Part shown: positions 1 through 7,509 of the stretch, piece by piece
Numbering within the stretch: position 1 is the stretch's first letter
Layout: each line of letters opens with the position of its first letter
Origin: Rickettsia typhi
Lineage (GTDB): Bacteria > Pseudomonadota > Alphaproteobacteria > Rickettsiales > UBA1997
DNA length: 10,927 nucleotides
Reading direction: 5' to 3'
NCBI GenBank assembly: GCA_945902255.1
Contig: CAMDMO010000046.1
Location: 1 to 10,927 of the forward strand
Program-made: the position numbers and the translations under genes
The notes under the pieces: model-generated
Told to the model about the DNA's origin: nothing
The model's input: the letters and a program-made list of their open reading frames with translations, nothing else
Databases searched by the model: none

Positions 1-3000
1 GACACAATGTAGTTTCTGACAAACCCAACGCTTTCAACAAAATATTTACGCTTTTTCTTTGCAAAATTGTTGACGAAAATAGAAACCCAGACGAGCAATT
101 GTATTTTCAATGGCTTGAAGGAGAAGATAATCATATTTCATTTCAAAAAAGATTGACAGACCTCTATAATAGAGGAATGCTTGAACTTTTAGAAAAGAAA
201 GTTACAGATGTAAGTGATATAGAATTTGATAAACAGTTTTTACAAGTAGAAACACAATACAGAGACAAGTTCAAAGAAATATTAACGGAAATTCGTCTTA
301 AAAAAAACAACGAATTTGCGATTAAAGAGGTTTATGATGACGCTTCTTTTGAGGAAAATGCAAAAGTAGTAAAAGAAGTTGTTGAACTACTTCAGGTCTA
401 CCAAATCCGCTACAATTACCGTCAACAGTTTTTGAGTGATTTCTTTGAATTACTCTTAACAACAGGATTAAAACAAGAATCAGGTCAATTTTTTACGCCA
501 GTTCCTATCGCACGTTTCATCATTAAGAGTTTACCGTTTCAAGAAATTACATCTCAAAAAATTGAACAAGGAAATAAAAACGACTTGTTACCTACTATAA
601 TTGATTATGCGGCAGGAAGTGGGCACTTCCTCACTGAATCAATGGAAGAAGTGCAAAATTACATTGACAGTTTAGACGAAAGTAATTTTAGTCCAACAAC
701 GAAAAGAGCTATCAAAAAATGGAAAGAAGACCAATTCGATTGGGCTGAGAATTATGTTTATGGAATTGAAAAAGATTACCGATTGGTAAAAACCGCCAAA
801 GTAAGTTGCTATTTGCATGGTGATGGGTTGGCGAAAGTAATTCACGGTGATGGATTGGGAGATTTTGCGACTTCAAAAGAGTTTAAGGATTTGTTGAAAG
901 AAACTGACAAAACCTATCCACAAGACAATAAACAATTTGATGTAATCATTTCAAATCCGCCTTATTCTGTTTCGGCTTTTAAGGGCTTAATGGACGAGGA
1001 AAAAGCAATATTAGGTTTTGACTTATACAGTCGATTAACCGACCAAAGTTCTGAAATAGAATGTTTGTTTATTGAAAGAACAAAACAACTGCTAAAAGAT
1101 GGTGGTGTGGCTGGAATAATTTTGCCTAGCAGTATTTTGAGCAACACAGGTATTTATACCCAAACAAGAGAAATTCTTTTAAAGTATTTTGAAATTTTAG
1201 GAATTGCCGAATTGGGTTCGAATACTTTTATGGCAACGGGAACCAACACTGTTACTTTATTTCTGAAACGCAGAAATAATGCAGATGCTTACAATGTAGA
1301 AGAAGCCATTAAAAAAAGTTTTGTTAGTCTGCGAGATATAATTATAAACGGCATTGAAAAACCACTTGCAAAATATGTAGCTCACGTTTGGGACACGATT
1401 TCTTTTGATGATTATAAAACACTCTTACAGAAAGCTCCTAACAAAAATATTGAGCAACACGAAATTTATAAAGAATACACCAAAAAAATAAAAGCCAAAA
1501 ACGAATCAGAATTGTGGAATACACTTCTAACCATTGAGCAAGATAAATTGCTTTATTTTATTTTGGCTTATCCTCAAAAACTCGTTTTAGTAAAAACAGG
1601 CGAGAAGAATGATGAAAAACGATTTTTAGGTTACGAATTTAGCAACCGCAGAGGTAGTGAAGGTATTCATCCCATACAACGAAGCAAAAGCATAGACGAA
1701 TGCACACAATTATATGATGCCGATAGCTTTACCAACCCCAAAAAAGCAAGTTTTTACATTTACAAAGCCTTTTTGGGTGAGTTTGATTTGGACATAACAG
1801 AAAGTCTGCAAAAAAACTTAAGCTATCATAACTTAGTAGATATGTTCACTTTTGACCGCGTGGATTTTGAAAAAAACATTTCACTTTCTGCTAAAAAAAA
1901 AGTGAAAATTGAGAGTAAGTGGAGCTTAGTAAAATTAGGTGATATTTGTTTTATAAGAGGTGGAAATGGATTTCCTAAAGAATTCCAGTATGACAATGAT
2001 TTATATGGCGTTCCTTTCTATAAGGTTTCTGACATGAATACTGAAATGAATATTCAAGAGATGCAAGTGGCAAATTTTTCAGTAAACAGAACAGTGTTAT
2101 TAAACAAAATTGGTGCAACAATTTTTCCAAAATCAACAATAATTTTTCCAAAAGTTGGACGAGCAATTGATACGAATAAAAAAAGAATTCTCAGCAGAGA
2201 AGCTGCAATTGACAATAACATTATGGGGCTAACAGTTAAAGATACTTTGCAAATAGAGCCACGTTTCATATTTTACCATTTTCAGAATAATATTATATTA
2301 TCAGATATTGCTTCAAAATCTAATCCTCCTTCAATTTCCGCTTCAAATTTATTCGAAATTAAAATCCCTCTCCCACCACTCGAAATGCAGAAAAAAATAG
2401 TTTCTGAAATTGAGGTATTGGAAAAGCAATTGCAAAAAGTGGTTGAGGAAATTGAAAAATTGAAAATAGAGGTTTCAAATTCGCTATCAACTTTATATGC
2501 AAATACAAAGGAAACAATTCGACTTAGTGATAACAATGTCTTTGAAGTAAAAATTGGAAAACGAGTTTTAAAAAGTGAAATAAAAGATAAAGGCAAATAT
2601 CCTGTATATAGTGCAAATGTTTTTGAGCCTTTTGGTTACACAGAAAAAGAATTATTGACAGATTTTGCATTACCCTATGTTATTTGGGGAATTGATGGTG
2701 ATTGGATAGTTAACATAATTCCAGCAAACACACCTTTCTATCCTACGGACCACTGCGGCTATATGAGAGTGCTAAATCCAATTATTGAGGTAAAATATCT
2801 TGCTTTTGCCTTAAACAAGGCAGGAATAGAATTAGAATTTTCGAGAAATAAAAGAGCTTCAATTGACAGAATTGAAGGTATAAAAATCCCTTTACCAACC
2901 ATCGAAAAACAAAAAAAGATAGTTGCAGCAATAGAAAAGATTGAAAATAAAATATCAATTTTGCAAAAAGAAATATCGGCAATTCCAAAATTAAAAGAGG

Positions 3001-3038
3001 AAATTCTAAAAAAAATTTATAGTATATCTGATATTTAA
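1..3038 (+). CDS. Fused N-6 adenine DNA methylase and specificity protein (HsdM-HsdS type), 5' end cut off by the window edge
   Basis: Adenine-N6 methyltransferase of Type I-like restriction-modification, carrying its own DNA-recognition part. The frame is open from codon position 3, so the true start lies left of the window; 1011 codons are visible. An apparent TTG start at 99 is internal, because the upstream codons already read as HsdM N-terminal sequence (KPNAFNKIFTLFLCKIVDE). Domains in order: HsdM N-terminal helical part; methylase core with QFFTP (about 480-500), SAM-binding motif DYAAGSGHF (about 603-629) and catalytic NPPY (954-965); a linker with GYEFSNRRGSEGIHP (about 1630-1675); first target-recognition domain (about 1915-2360) closed by IPLPPLEMQKKIV and a coiled coil; second target-recognition domain (about 2515-2880) closed by IPLPTIEKQKKIV and a second coiled coil. 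Two such domains imply a bipartite DNA target. No nuclease motif is visible. A restriction subunit may lie upstream, or a nuclease domain in the missing N-terminus (Type IIG/IIB style). The fusion resembles Bacteroidetes proteins, suggesting transfer. Confidence 0.93.
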   Translation, partial: HNVVSDKPNAFNKIFTLFLCKIVDENRNPDEQLYFQWLEGEDNHISFQKRLTDLYNRGMLELLEKKVTDVSDIEFDKQFLQVETQYRDKFKEILTEIRLKKNNEFAIKEVYDDASFEENAKVVKEVVELLQVYQIRYNYRQQFLSDFFELLLTTGLKQESGQFFTPVPIARFIIKSLPFQEITSQKIEQGNKNDLLPTIIDYAAGSGHFLTESMEEVQNYIDSLDESNFSPTTKRAIKKWKEDQFDWAENYVYGIEKDYRLVKTAKVSCYLHGDGLAKVIHGDGLGDFATSKEFKDLLKETDKTYPQDNKQFDVIISNPPYSVSAFKGLMDEEKAILGFDLYSRLTDQSSEIECLFIERTKQLLKDGGVAGIILPSSILSNTGIYTQTREILLKYFEILGIAELGSNTFMATGTNTVTLFLKRRNNADAYNVEEAIKKSFVSLRDIIINGIEKPLAKYVAHVWDTISFDDYKTLLQKAPNKNIEQHEIYKEYTKKIKAKNESELWNTLLTIEQDKLLYFILAYPQKLVLVKTGEKNDEKRFLGYEFSNRRGSEGIHPIQRSKSIDECTQLYDADSFTNPKKASFYIYKAFLGEFDLDITESLQKNLSYHNLVDMFTFDRVDFEKNISLSAKKKVKIESKWSLVKLGDICFIRGGNGFPKEFQYDNDLYGVPFYKVSDMNTEMNIQEMQVANFSVNRTVLLNKIGATIFPKSTIIFPKVGRAIDTNKKRILSREAAIDNNIMGLTVKDTLQIEPRFIFYHFQNNIILSDIASKSNPPSISASNLFEIKIPLPPLEMQKKIVSEIEVLEKQLQKVVEEIEKLKIEVSNSLSTLYANTKETIRLSDNNVFEVKIGKRVLKSEIKDKGKYPVYSANVFEPFGYTEKELLTDFALPYVIWGIDGDWIVNIIPANTPFYPTDHCGYMRVLNPIIEVKYLAFALNKAGIELEFSRNKRASIDRIEGIKIPLPTIEKQKKIVAAIEKIENKISILQKEISAIPKLKEEILKKIYSISDI

Positions 3039-3086
3039 TTAATTTTTATTATTCAACCCATTATCGCATCAGTCCGTAACTTGTTA

Positions 3087-4022
3087 TCAACTCTGAATCC
3101 GCAATAATTTAGATTCTTGCAACATTTGCATAAATTTTTGCAATAATGGGTGAGGAATTTTACCTTTTTTAATCATAATTCCATATGTCAAACTAGGAAA
3201 ATATTCAGACAAATCTATGCCGACCAAATCTTGGTCGCTTTCATCTTCAAGACAAATACTTGATACAATTGCTATACCAACACCAGCCTTAACAAATTTT
3301 TTCAAAATTTCATAATTAGCCATCTCAAATTCAATTTTAGTTTCCAAACCATGACATTGGGCAACGGCATCAAAATTTGGCACTGTAATAAATTGAGGAT
3401 CAAGCCTTAATAGTTTGTATTTTTTAATATCGGGTAAATTAATATCTTTCTTTTGAGCTAGTGGATGATCTTTGTTTATCAATAAAATTGAATGATATTC
3501 AACAATTGGTATAAAATCCAATTCTTTGGGCAGCTGTTTTTGCGTCATAGAATATACCAATATGTCTATCTCATCATTAATTAATCGCTTTATAGCATCT
3601 TGTTTAACCAAATTTCTTATTTCAAATTTTACTTCCGGATAAAGTGTTTCGAACTGCTTTATATATTTTGGCAAAATATAGCAAATACTAACATTGCCTC
3701 CAATACTAACTATTTTCGACTTTCTATCCTTAGAAATTTTTGTAAAATTTTCGAATAAATTATCTATCCCTTGAACATAAGAAATTGATTGAGAGTAAAA
3801 CATCTCGCCTTCCGCAGTTAACTTTATTTTTTTCCAATCTCTATCGAATAAAGTTACACCAAGATCTCTCTCTAGCGATTGAATTTGTAATGTAATAGAT
3901 GATGGAGTAAGCCCCATTTTTTGAGCAGATTTTGACATGCTTCCAGATTGCACAGTATAGCAAAATCCTTTAATTTGCTGTAGACGATTTCTCTTATAAT
4001 AAAATTGCTTAGGTAGTTTCAT
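3087..4022 (-). CDS. LysR-type transcriptional regulator
   Basis: DNA-binding regulator of 311 residues, the usual length for the family. Residues 14-75 form the winged helix-turn-helix, with the LysR signature around SGSMSKSAQKMGLTPSSITL and QSLERDLGVTLFDR. Residues 105-295 form the two-lobed effector domain, including FVKAGVGIAIVSS near 243-255. The effector is unknown. I chose the ATG at 4022 because the family-like sequence begins at MKLPKQFYYKRNRLQQ. The frame stays open upstream to an ATG at 4229, but those 69 extra codons show no family similarity and cover the palindromic candidate operator at 4050-4072. No clear Shine-Dalgarno sequence precedes the start. The gene is convergent with the methylase gene (48 bp between ends) and divergent from the block starting at 4376. 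LysR regulators often control themselves and a divergent neighbour, so that block is a possible target (inference). The style recalls Rickettsiales LysR proteins. Confidence 0.92.
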   Translation of the reverse strand: MKLPKQFYYKRNRLQQIKGFCYTVQSGSMSKSAQKMGLTPSSITLQIQSLERDLGVTLFDRDWKKIKLTAEGEMFYSQSISYVQGIDNLFENFTKISKDRKSKIVSIGGNVSICYILPKYIKQFETLYPEVKFEIRNLVKQDAIKRLINDEIDILVYSMTQKQLPKELDFIPIVEYHSILLINKDHPLAQKKDINLPDIKKYKLLRLDPQFITVPNFDAVAQCHGLETKIEFEMANYEILKKFVKAGVGIAIVSSICLEDESDQDLVGIDLSEYFPSLTYGIMIKKGKIPHPLLQKFMQMLQESKLLRIQS

Positions 4023-4049
4023 GATGTTTTGAGTTTGATTAAAGTATCT

Positions 4050-4072
4050 TTGGTTATATTGATAATAACCAA
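4050..4072. promoter_or_regulatory. Palindromic candidate operator of the LysR-type regulator
   Basis: A perfect 8-bp inverted repeat (TTGGTTAT and ATAACCAA) with a 7-bp AT-rich spacer, lying 28-50 bp upstream of the regulator's ATG. LysR family sites are typically interrupted dyads with a T-N11-A core in front of the regulator gene, and this fits in position and form. It overlaps where a -35 box would sit, consistent with negative autoregulation. That this regulator binds here is inference. Confidence 0.55.
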
Positions 4073-4185
4073 ATAGCTTAGTTATAGCAAAAGATCTTAT
4101 CACCCAAGGCTGCGAAATTCTTAATTTTGTTTTATTTTGACAATCAAAGGCTACCAATTTATAAAAGAAAAGTTGACCCATCCAC

Positions 4186-4253
4186 GCTGAGCCTGTGTGA
4201 TGCATATGATGGCTAAACTCTGAGGTCAATCATCATGATTAGACAAGCTCAGC
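4186..4253. repeat. Long imperfect inverted repeat
   Basis: Arms 4186-4212 and 4227-4253 are 27 bp each, with 19 Watson-Crick matches plus one G-U pair when read as RNA, around a 14-nt loop. The outer part is strongest (GCTGAGC pairing with GCTCAGC, then TGT with ACA). The inner 3' arm contains its own perfect 6-1-6 palindrome at 4228-4240. No T-run follows on either strand, so it is not an ordinary terminator. It could be a regulatory hairpin, a remnant of a mobile palindromic element, or a second binding site. Confidence 0.5.
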
Positions 4254-4375
4254 AGACATTGAGTATTAATTATCCAAAACAGCATCTAGCATTGGTTTTA
4301 AGCTGTAATCAACCATTACACTCAAAATAACATTAAATACAGTTTAACATAAAAAAATTAAATCAATAAACACAC

Positions 4376-4720
4376 ATGCTCAACCTCACCCACTACGTCA
4401 CCATCTTCCTCCTATTATTTTCCAATATTTTTATGACTTTTGCTTGGTATGGTCATTTAAAATTCAAAGATCAGTCGATTTATTTGGTGATTTTAATTAG
4501 TTGGTTAATTGCTTTTTTTGAATATTGTCTACAGGTTCCAGCTAATAGAATTGGGCATTCACATTTTTCAGCGGCAGAGTTAAAAACTATTCAAGAAGTT
4601 ATTACTCTTTTGGTTTTTGCGGTTTTTTCAGTGTTTTATTTAGGCGAACCGCTTAAATTAAATCACTTTATCGGTTTTAGTTTTATTGCCTTAGGCGCAT
4701 TTTTTATATTTCATAAATAA
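4376..4720 (+). CDS. DUF486 family small integral membrane protein (DMT superfamily-like)
   Basis: A 114-residue protein with four predicted membrane helices (about 5-24, 34-52, 73-90 and 96-113). It matches the DUF486 family in length and landmarks: SNIFMTFAWYGHLKF near the start, SWLIAFFEYCLQVPANRIGH in the middle, LKTIQEVITLLVFAVFSVFYL and EPL in the third helix region. The family is annotated as DMT-like, and its substrate is unknown. It is the first gene of the block and its stop overlaps the next start by 1 nt (TAATG). No Shine-Dalgarno sequence is evident before the ATG, but this start gives the expected family length. The first eleven codons after the ATG all end in C, unlike the AT-ending codons that follow. 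Confidence 0.9.
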   Translation: MLNLTHYVTIFLLLFSNIFMTFAWYGHLKFKDQSIYLVILISWLIAFFEYCLQVPANRIGHSHFSAAELKTIQEVITLLVFAVFSVFYLGEPLKLNHFIGFSFIALGAFFIFHK

Positions 4721-5193
4721 TGAAAAAAATTCTTTTTGTTTGTACTGGAAATATTTGTCGCTCACCTACTGCTCATGCAATTGCGCGCCATAAAGCTGAG
4801 TTATTAAAGTTAGAAAATAATTTTTATTTTGACTCGGCGGGAATTTCTGGATATCACTTGGGAGAGGCTTCGGATTCTAGATCGATAGAGGTTGGAAGAA
4901 AAAACGGAATTTCTTTTGATGGAATTTTTTCGCGCCAAATTAGTCAGGAAGATTTTGATAATTTTGATTTAATAATGGCGATGGATAAAGGCCATTTTGC
5001 TAGCTTAAAAAAGCTTTCTGCAGAAAAAAATCATCCTAAAATAAAATTATTTTTAGAATTTTGTGAAACAAAAAATGCTTGGAATAATGAAGTGATTGAT
5101 CCATATTATCTAAAGGCTTCCAATTTTTCACAAGTTTTTGACATAATTGATAGCTCAATTGATAATTTGATTAAAAAATTAAATCATGCATAA
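4720..5193 (+). CDS. Low molecular weight protein-tyrosine phosphatase
   Basis: Cytoplasmic phosphatase of 157 residues that removes phosphate from phosphotyrosine through a cysteinyl-phosphate intermediate. The signature loop CTGNICRS occupies residues 8-15, with nucleophile Cys8 and phosphate-binding Arg14. The general acid is Asp127 in the IDPYY segment. Length and order match the family. Arsenate reductases share the fold, but the VCTGNICRSP form and the C-terminal DPYY favour a tyrosine phosphatase. The substrate cannot be told: no tyrosine kinase or capsule genes are nearby, unlike the usual Wzb/Wzc setting. It overlaps the upstream stop by 1 nt and the next gene (purN) by 8 nt, so it is probably translationally coupled to both. 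Confidence 0.93.
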   Translation: MKKILFVCTGNICRSPTAHAIARHKAELLKLENNFYFDSAGISGYHLGEASDSRSIEVGRKNGISFDGIFSRQISQEDFDNFDLIMAMDKGHFASLKKLSAEKNHPKIKLFLEFCETKNAWNNEVIDPYYLKASNFSQVFDIIDSSIDNLIKKLNHA

Positions 5194-5761
5194 AACCAAA
5201 ATTGCCATTCTTATTTCCGGTCGCGGCTCTAACATGCAAGCATTGGTAAAGGCGTGTAAGAATCCTGAATTTCCGGCGGAAGTTGTTTTGGTTTTATCAA
5301 ATAAAGAAAATGCCGCAGGTCTTGAATTTGCTAGAATGGAAGGTATAAAAACTGCTTTTGTAAATCATAAAGATTTTTTATCACGCGAAGATTTTGATAA
5401 AAAAATTAGCGAAATTATTGAAAAATCTGGCGCAACTTTTATATGCCTTGCTGGCTTTATGCGCTTGCTTTCTCCATGGTTTGTAAATCGCTGGAAAAAT
5501 CATGCCCTTAATATTCACCCTTCCCTTTTACCTGATTTTAAAGGTGCGGATGCAGTTGGTGACGCAATTAAAGCTAAAGCAAAAATTTCAGGCTGCAGTG
5601 TTCATTTTGTTGAAGAAGAGATGGATTGCGGAGAAATTATTTTACAAGCAAAAGTTGATATATTAGAAAGTGATTCTAAAGAAACTTTGGCTGCAAAAAT
5701 TTTAATTGAAGAACATAAAATATATCCCGAAGCTTTAAAGATCATACTATTAAAAAAATAA
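5186..5761 (+). CDS. purN: Phosphoribosylglycinamide formyltransferase (PurN)
   Basis: Third step of purine synthesis: transfers a formyl group from 10-formyltetrahydrofolate to GAR, giving FGAR, in the cytoplasm. The protein has 191 residues, typical of the folate-dependent enzyme. Phosphate-binding GRGSNM is at residues 12-17. The catalytic trio is present as Asn109 and His111 in LNIHPSLLP and Asp147 in EEEMDCGEII, corresponding to Asn106, His108 and Asp144 of the E. coli enzyme. The segment after LLP (DFKGADAVGDAIKAK) differs from the commoner GxxxxxxA form but keeps the spacing. It begins 8 nt before the phosphatase stop and is followed after 3 nt by the deformylase gene. No other purine gene is in the window, so the pathway must be dispersed if complete. 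Confidence 0.95.
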   Translation: MHKTKIAILISGRGSNMQALVKACKNPEFPAEVVLVLSNKENAAGLEFARMEGIKTAFVNHKDFLSREDFDKKISEIIEKSGATFICLAGFMRLLSPWFVNRWKNHALNIHPSLLPDFKGADAVGDAIKAKAKISGCSVHFVEEEMDCGEIILQAKVDILESDSKETLAAKILIEEHKIYPEALKIILLKK

Positions 5762-5764
5762 CTT

Positions 5765-6313
5765 ATGAAAACTTTACCATTAATAATCGCTCCAAATCCA
5801 ATTTTAAAACAAATTTCAAAACCGGTTGAAAAAGTTGATGAATCACTTCGTCAACTCATGAAAGACATGGTTACAACCATGTATAATGAAAGCGGAATTG
5901 GACTTGCTGCAGTGCAAGTTGGAATTTTAAAAAGAATTTTAGTTATAGATGTTGATTATGAAGTTGAAAATCATAATCATCATGACCATCATAATTGCGG
6001 CGGAATTCATGTAAAAAATACCAATCCGCGCTATTTTATAAATCCAGAAATTATTGAATTTTCTAAGGAGTCATCTTCTTATAATGAAGGCTGTCTATCC
6101 TTTCCTGAGGCTCGCGCCGAGGTAATTCGTCCAGAAACAGTAAAAGTAAAATTTTTAGATTTTCACGGAAATCAAAAAACAGAAGAAATGGATGGAATTC
6201 TTGCAACTTGCATTCAACATGAAATAGACCATTTAAATGGCATTACTTTTGTTGATCACATCTCAAAATTAAAAAGAGATATGATTCTTAATAAAATGAA
6301 AAAATTCAAATGA
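5765..6313 (+). CDS. def: Peptide deformylase
   Basis: Metalloenzyme that removes the formyl group from the N-terminal methionine of new proteins at the ribosome. It has 182 residues. All three family motifs are present: GIGLAAVQ (44-51), EGCLS (108-112) with metal ligand Cys110, and HEIDH (152-156) with ligands His152 and His156 and catalytic Glu153. The third motif ends in HLNG as usual. A His-rich insertion, NHNHHDHHNC at 69-78, lies between strands where most deformylases have a short loop. It has the look of a metal-binding patch, but this is unproven. The start is 3 nt after purN and has no strong Shine-Dalgarno sequence. The stop overlaps the next start as ATGA. Alphaproteobacteria often carry several deformylase genes, so this may not be the only copy. 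Confidence 0.95.
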   Translation: MKTLPLIIAPNPILKQISKPVEKVDESLRQLMKDMVTTMYNESGIGLAAVQVGILKRILVIDVDYEVENHNHHDHHNCGGIHVKNTNPRYFINPEIIEFSKESSSYNEGCLSFPEARAEVIRPETVKVKFLDFHGNQKTEEMDGILATCIQHEIDHLNGITFVDHISKLKRDMILNKMKKFK

Positions 6314-7509
6314 ATCGCTATCGCTATAAAGCAATCAACGAAAATGGACGCTATGTAAGCGGAAAAATTTCAGCAGAAAATCAAGCAGATTTAGCAACAA
6401 TGTTGCGCGCCGATAATCTGGAATTGGTTTCTTCGAAAGCAGAAAGTCAGGGTTCAAAAATATCATTTTTTGATAAAGTTAAATCAAAAGACTTAATTGC
6501 GATGTTTGTTCACTTAGAGCAAATGGATAGAGCTGGCGTTCTAATTGTTGATTCAATCAATGATTTAAAAGATAGCAGTGATTCAGTAAAAATTAAAAAC
6601 TTGATGCATGAAGTTTATGAATCAGTAAAAAACGGTAATTTATTTTCTCAAAGTTTAGCAAAACATCCAGAAATTTTCCATCCAATTTATATCGCTCTAG
6701 TGTCTACAGGAGAAAAAACTGGCAATTTATCCGGATCGTTCGCCAGTATCATTGAAGATATTAAGTGGAATATGGATATTAAGAGAAAGTCTCGTAAAGC
6801 CACTGTTGGCCCGCTTTTCGGGCTTGTAATGATGTTTATCGTATTAGGAATCATGACTTCAGTAGTAGTTCCGAAAGTTACTGGGTTTTTATTGGCTCAA
6901 GATCTAAAACTGCCAGTATTAACAACCTCTCTAATCGCATTTTCAAATTTCATTAAAAACTATTGGTATTTAATCGTTTTTTCAATACCATCAATTATTA
7001 TCACAGTAAAAATTCTTACTCGTTCAGAAGAGCTTGCGGTTAAATTCGATGCTTTAAAACTAAAAATACCAGTACTTGGTCCAATTCTTAACAAAATTGA
7101 CGCAGCAAAATTTTGTCAGTTTTTTGGCATGACTTTCAAAAGTGGATTAGGCGTTCTTGAATGTTTAGAAGCCGCTAGCGCCGCCATTCAAAATAAAGCC
7201 ATTAAAAGAAGTATTCTTGGAGTTAGGCAAAAAGTTTCTGATGGGCAATCTCTATCTAAATCAATATCTCAAACTGGATATTTTCCAAACCTAGTAATGC
7301 AAATGTTTAAAATTGGCGAAGAAAGTGGCAATATGGAAGGAGCACTCAAAAATATTAACTTCTTTTACGAAAGAGAAATTAATGACTCAATTGACAAAAT
7401 CGTTGGCATGATTCAACCCGCACTTACAATAATTATGGGCGGCATGATTGCCTGGATTACAGTTGCAGTATTTGGCCCGATTTATGGCACTTTCTCGAAA
7501 TTACAATAA
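6310..7509 (+). CDS. Type II secretion/type IV pilus inner-membrane platform protein (GspF/PilC family)
   Basis: A 399-residue polytopic inner-membrane protein that in type II secretion and type IV pili forms the platform on which the assembly ATPase acts. The N-terminus (YRYKAINENGRYVSGKI) is typical of GspF/PilC. Two repeated T2SSF domains lie at about 63-188 and 266-390, each with the family motif, GEKTGNL at 134-140 and GEESGNM at 336-342. Membrane segments are predicted at about 166-188, 216-236 and 366-390. Length is normal and the frame intact. No ATPase, pilin, secretin or prepilin peptidase gene is in the window, so the partners must be elsewhere and GspF versus PilC cannot be decided. 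It overlaps def by 4 nt (ATGA) and bioD by 1 nt (TAATG). Confidence 0.93.
   Translation: MNRYRYKAINENGRYVSGKISAENQADLATMLRADNLELVSSKAESQGSKISFFDKVKSKDLIAMFVHLEQMDRAGVLIVDSINDLKDSSDSVKIKNLMHEVYESVKNGNLFSQSLAKHPEIFHPIYIALVSTGEKTGNLSGSFASIIEDIKWNMDIKRKSRKATVGPLFGLVMMFIVLGIMTSVVVPKVTGFLLAQDLKLPVLTTSLIAFSNFIKNYWYLIVFSIPSIIITVKILTRSEELAVKFDALKLKIPVLGPILNKIDAAKFCQFFGMTFKSGLGVLECLEAASAAIQNKAIKRSILGVRQKVSDGQSLSKSISQTGYFPNLVMQMFKIGEESGNMEGALKNINFFYEREINDSIDKIVGMIQPALTIIMGGMIAWITVAVFGPIYGTFSKLQ

Larger units (their letters stand above)
4023..4375. other. Divergent intergenic region between the LysR gene and the operon
   Basis: This 353-bp spacer holds no RNA gene I recognise. Its contents are the palindrome at 4050-4072, an imperfect long inverted repeat at 4186-4253, and an AT-rich stretch (about 4310-4375) before the operon start. 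Promoters for both directions should lie here. On the - strand a TTTAAT box (complement of 4038-4043) with a TTATCA box 16 bp further upstream is a possible regulator promoter. I see no convincing -35/-10 pair for the operon. Part of the spacer (4023-4229) is an open upstream extension of the LysR frame, judged non-coding. Confidence 0.6.

Noticed and set aside
99..101. TTG as the start of the methylase gene
   Set aside because: The same frame is open to position 3 and the upstream codons read as HsdM N-terminal sequence, so the gene is cut by the window edge.
2282..2596. Antisense frames within the methylase gene
   Set aside because: They mirror well-supported target-recognition coding sequence and have no recognisable product.
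4023..4229. N-terminal 69-codon extension of the LysR frame, starting at an ATG at 4229
   Set aside because: It shows no LysR similarity, would give an atypical length, and covers the palindrome and part of the long inverted repeat.
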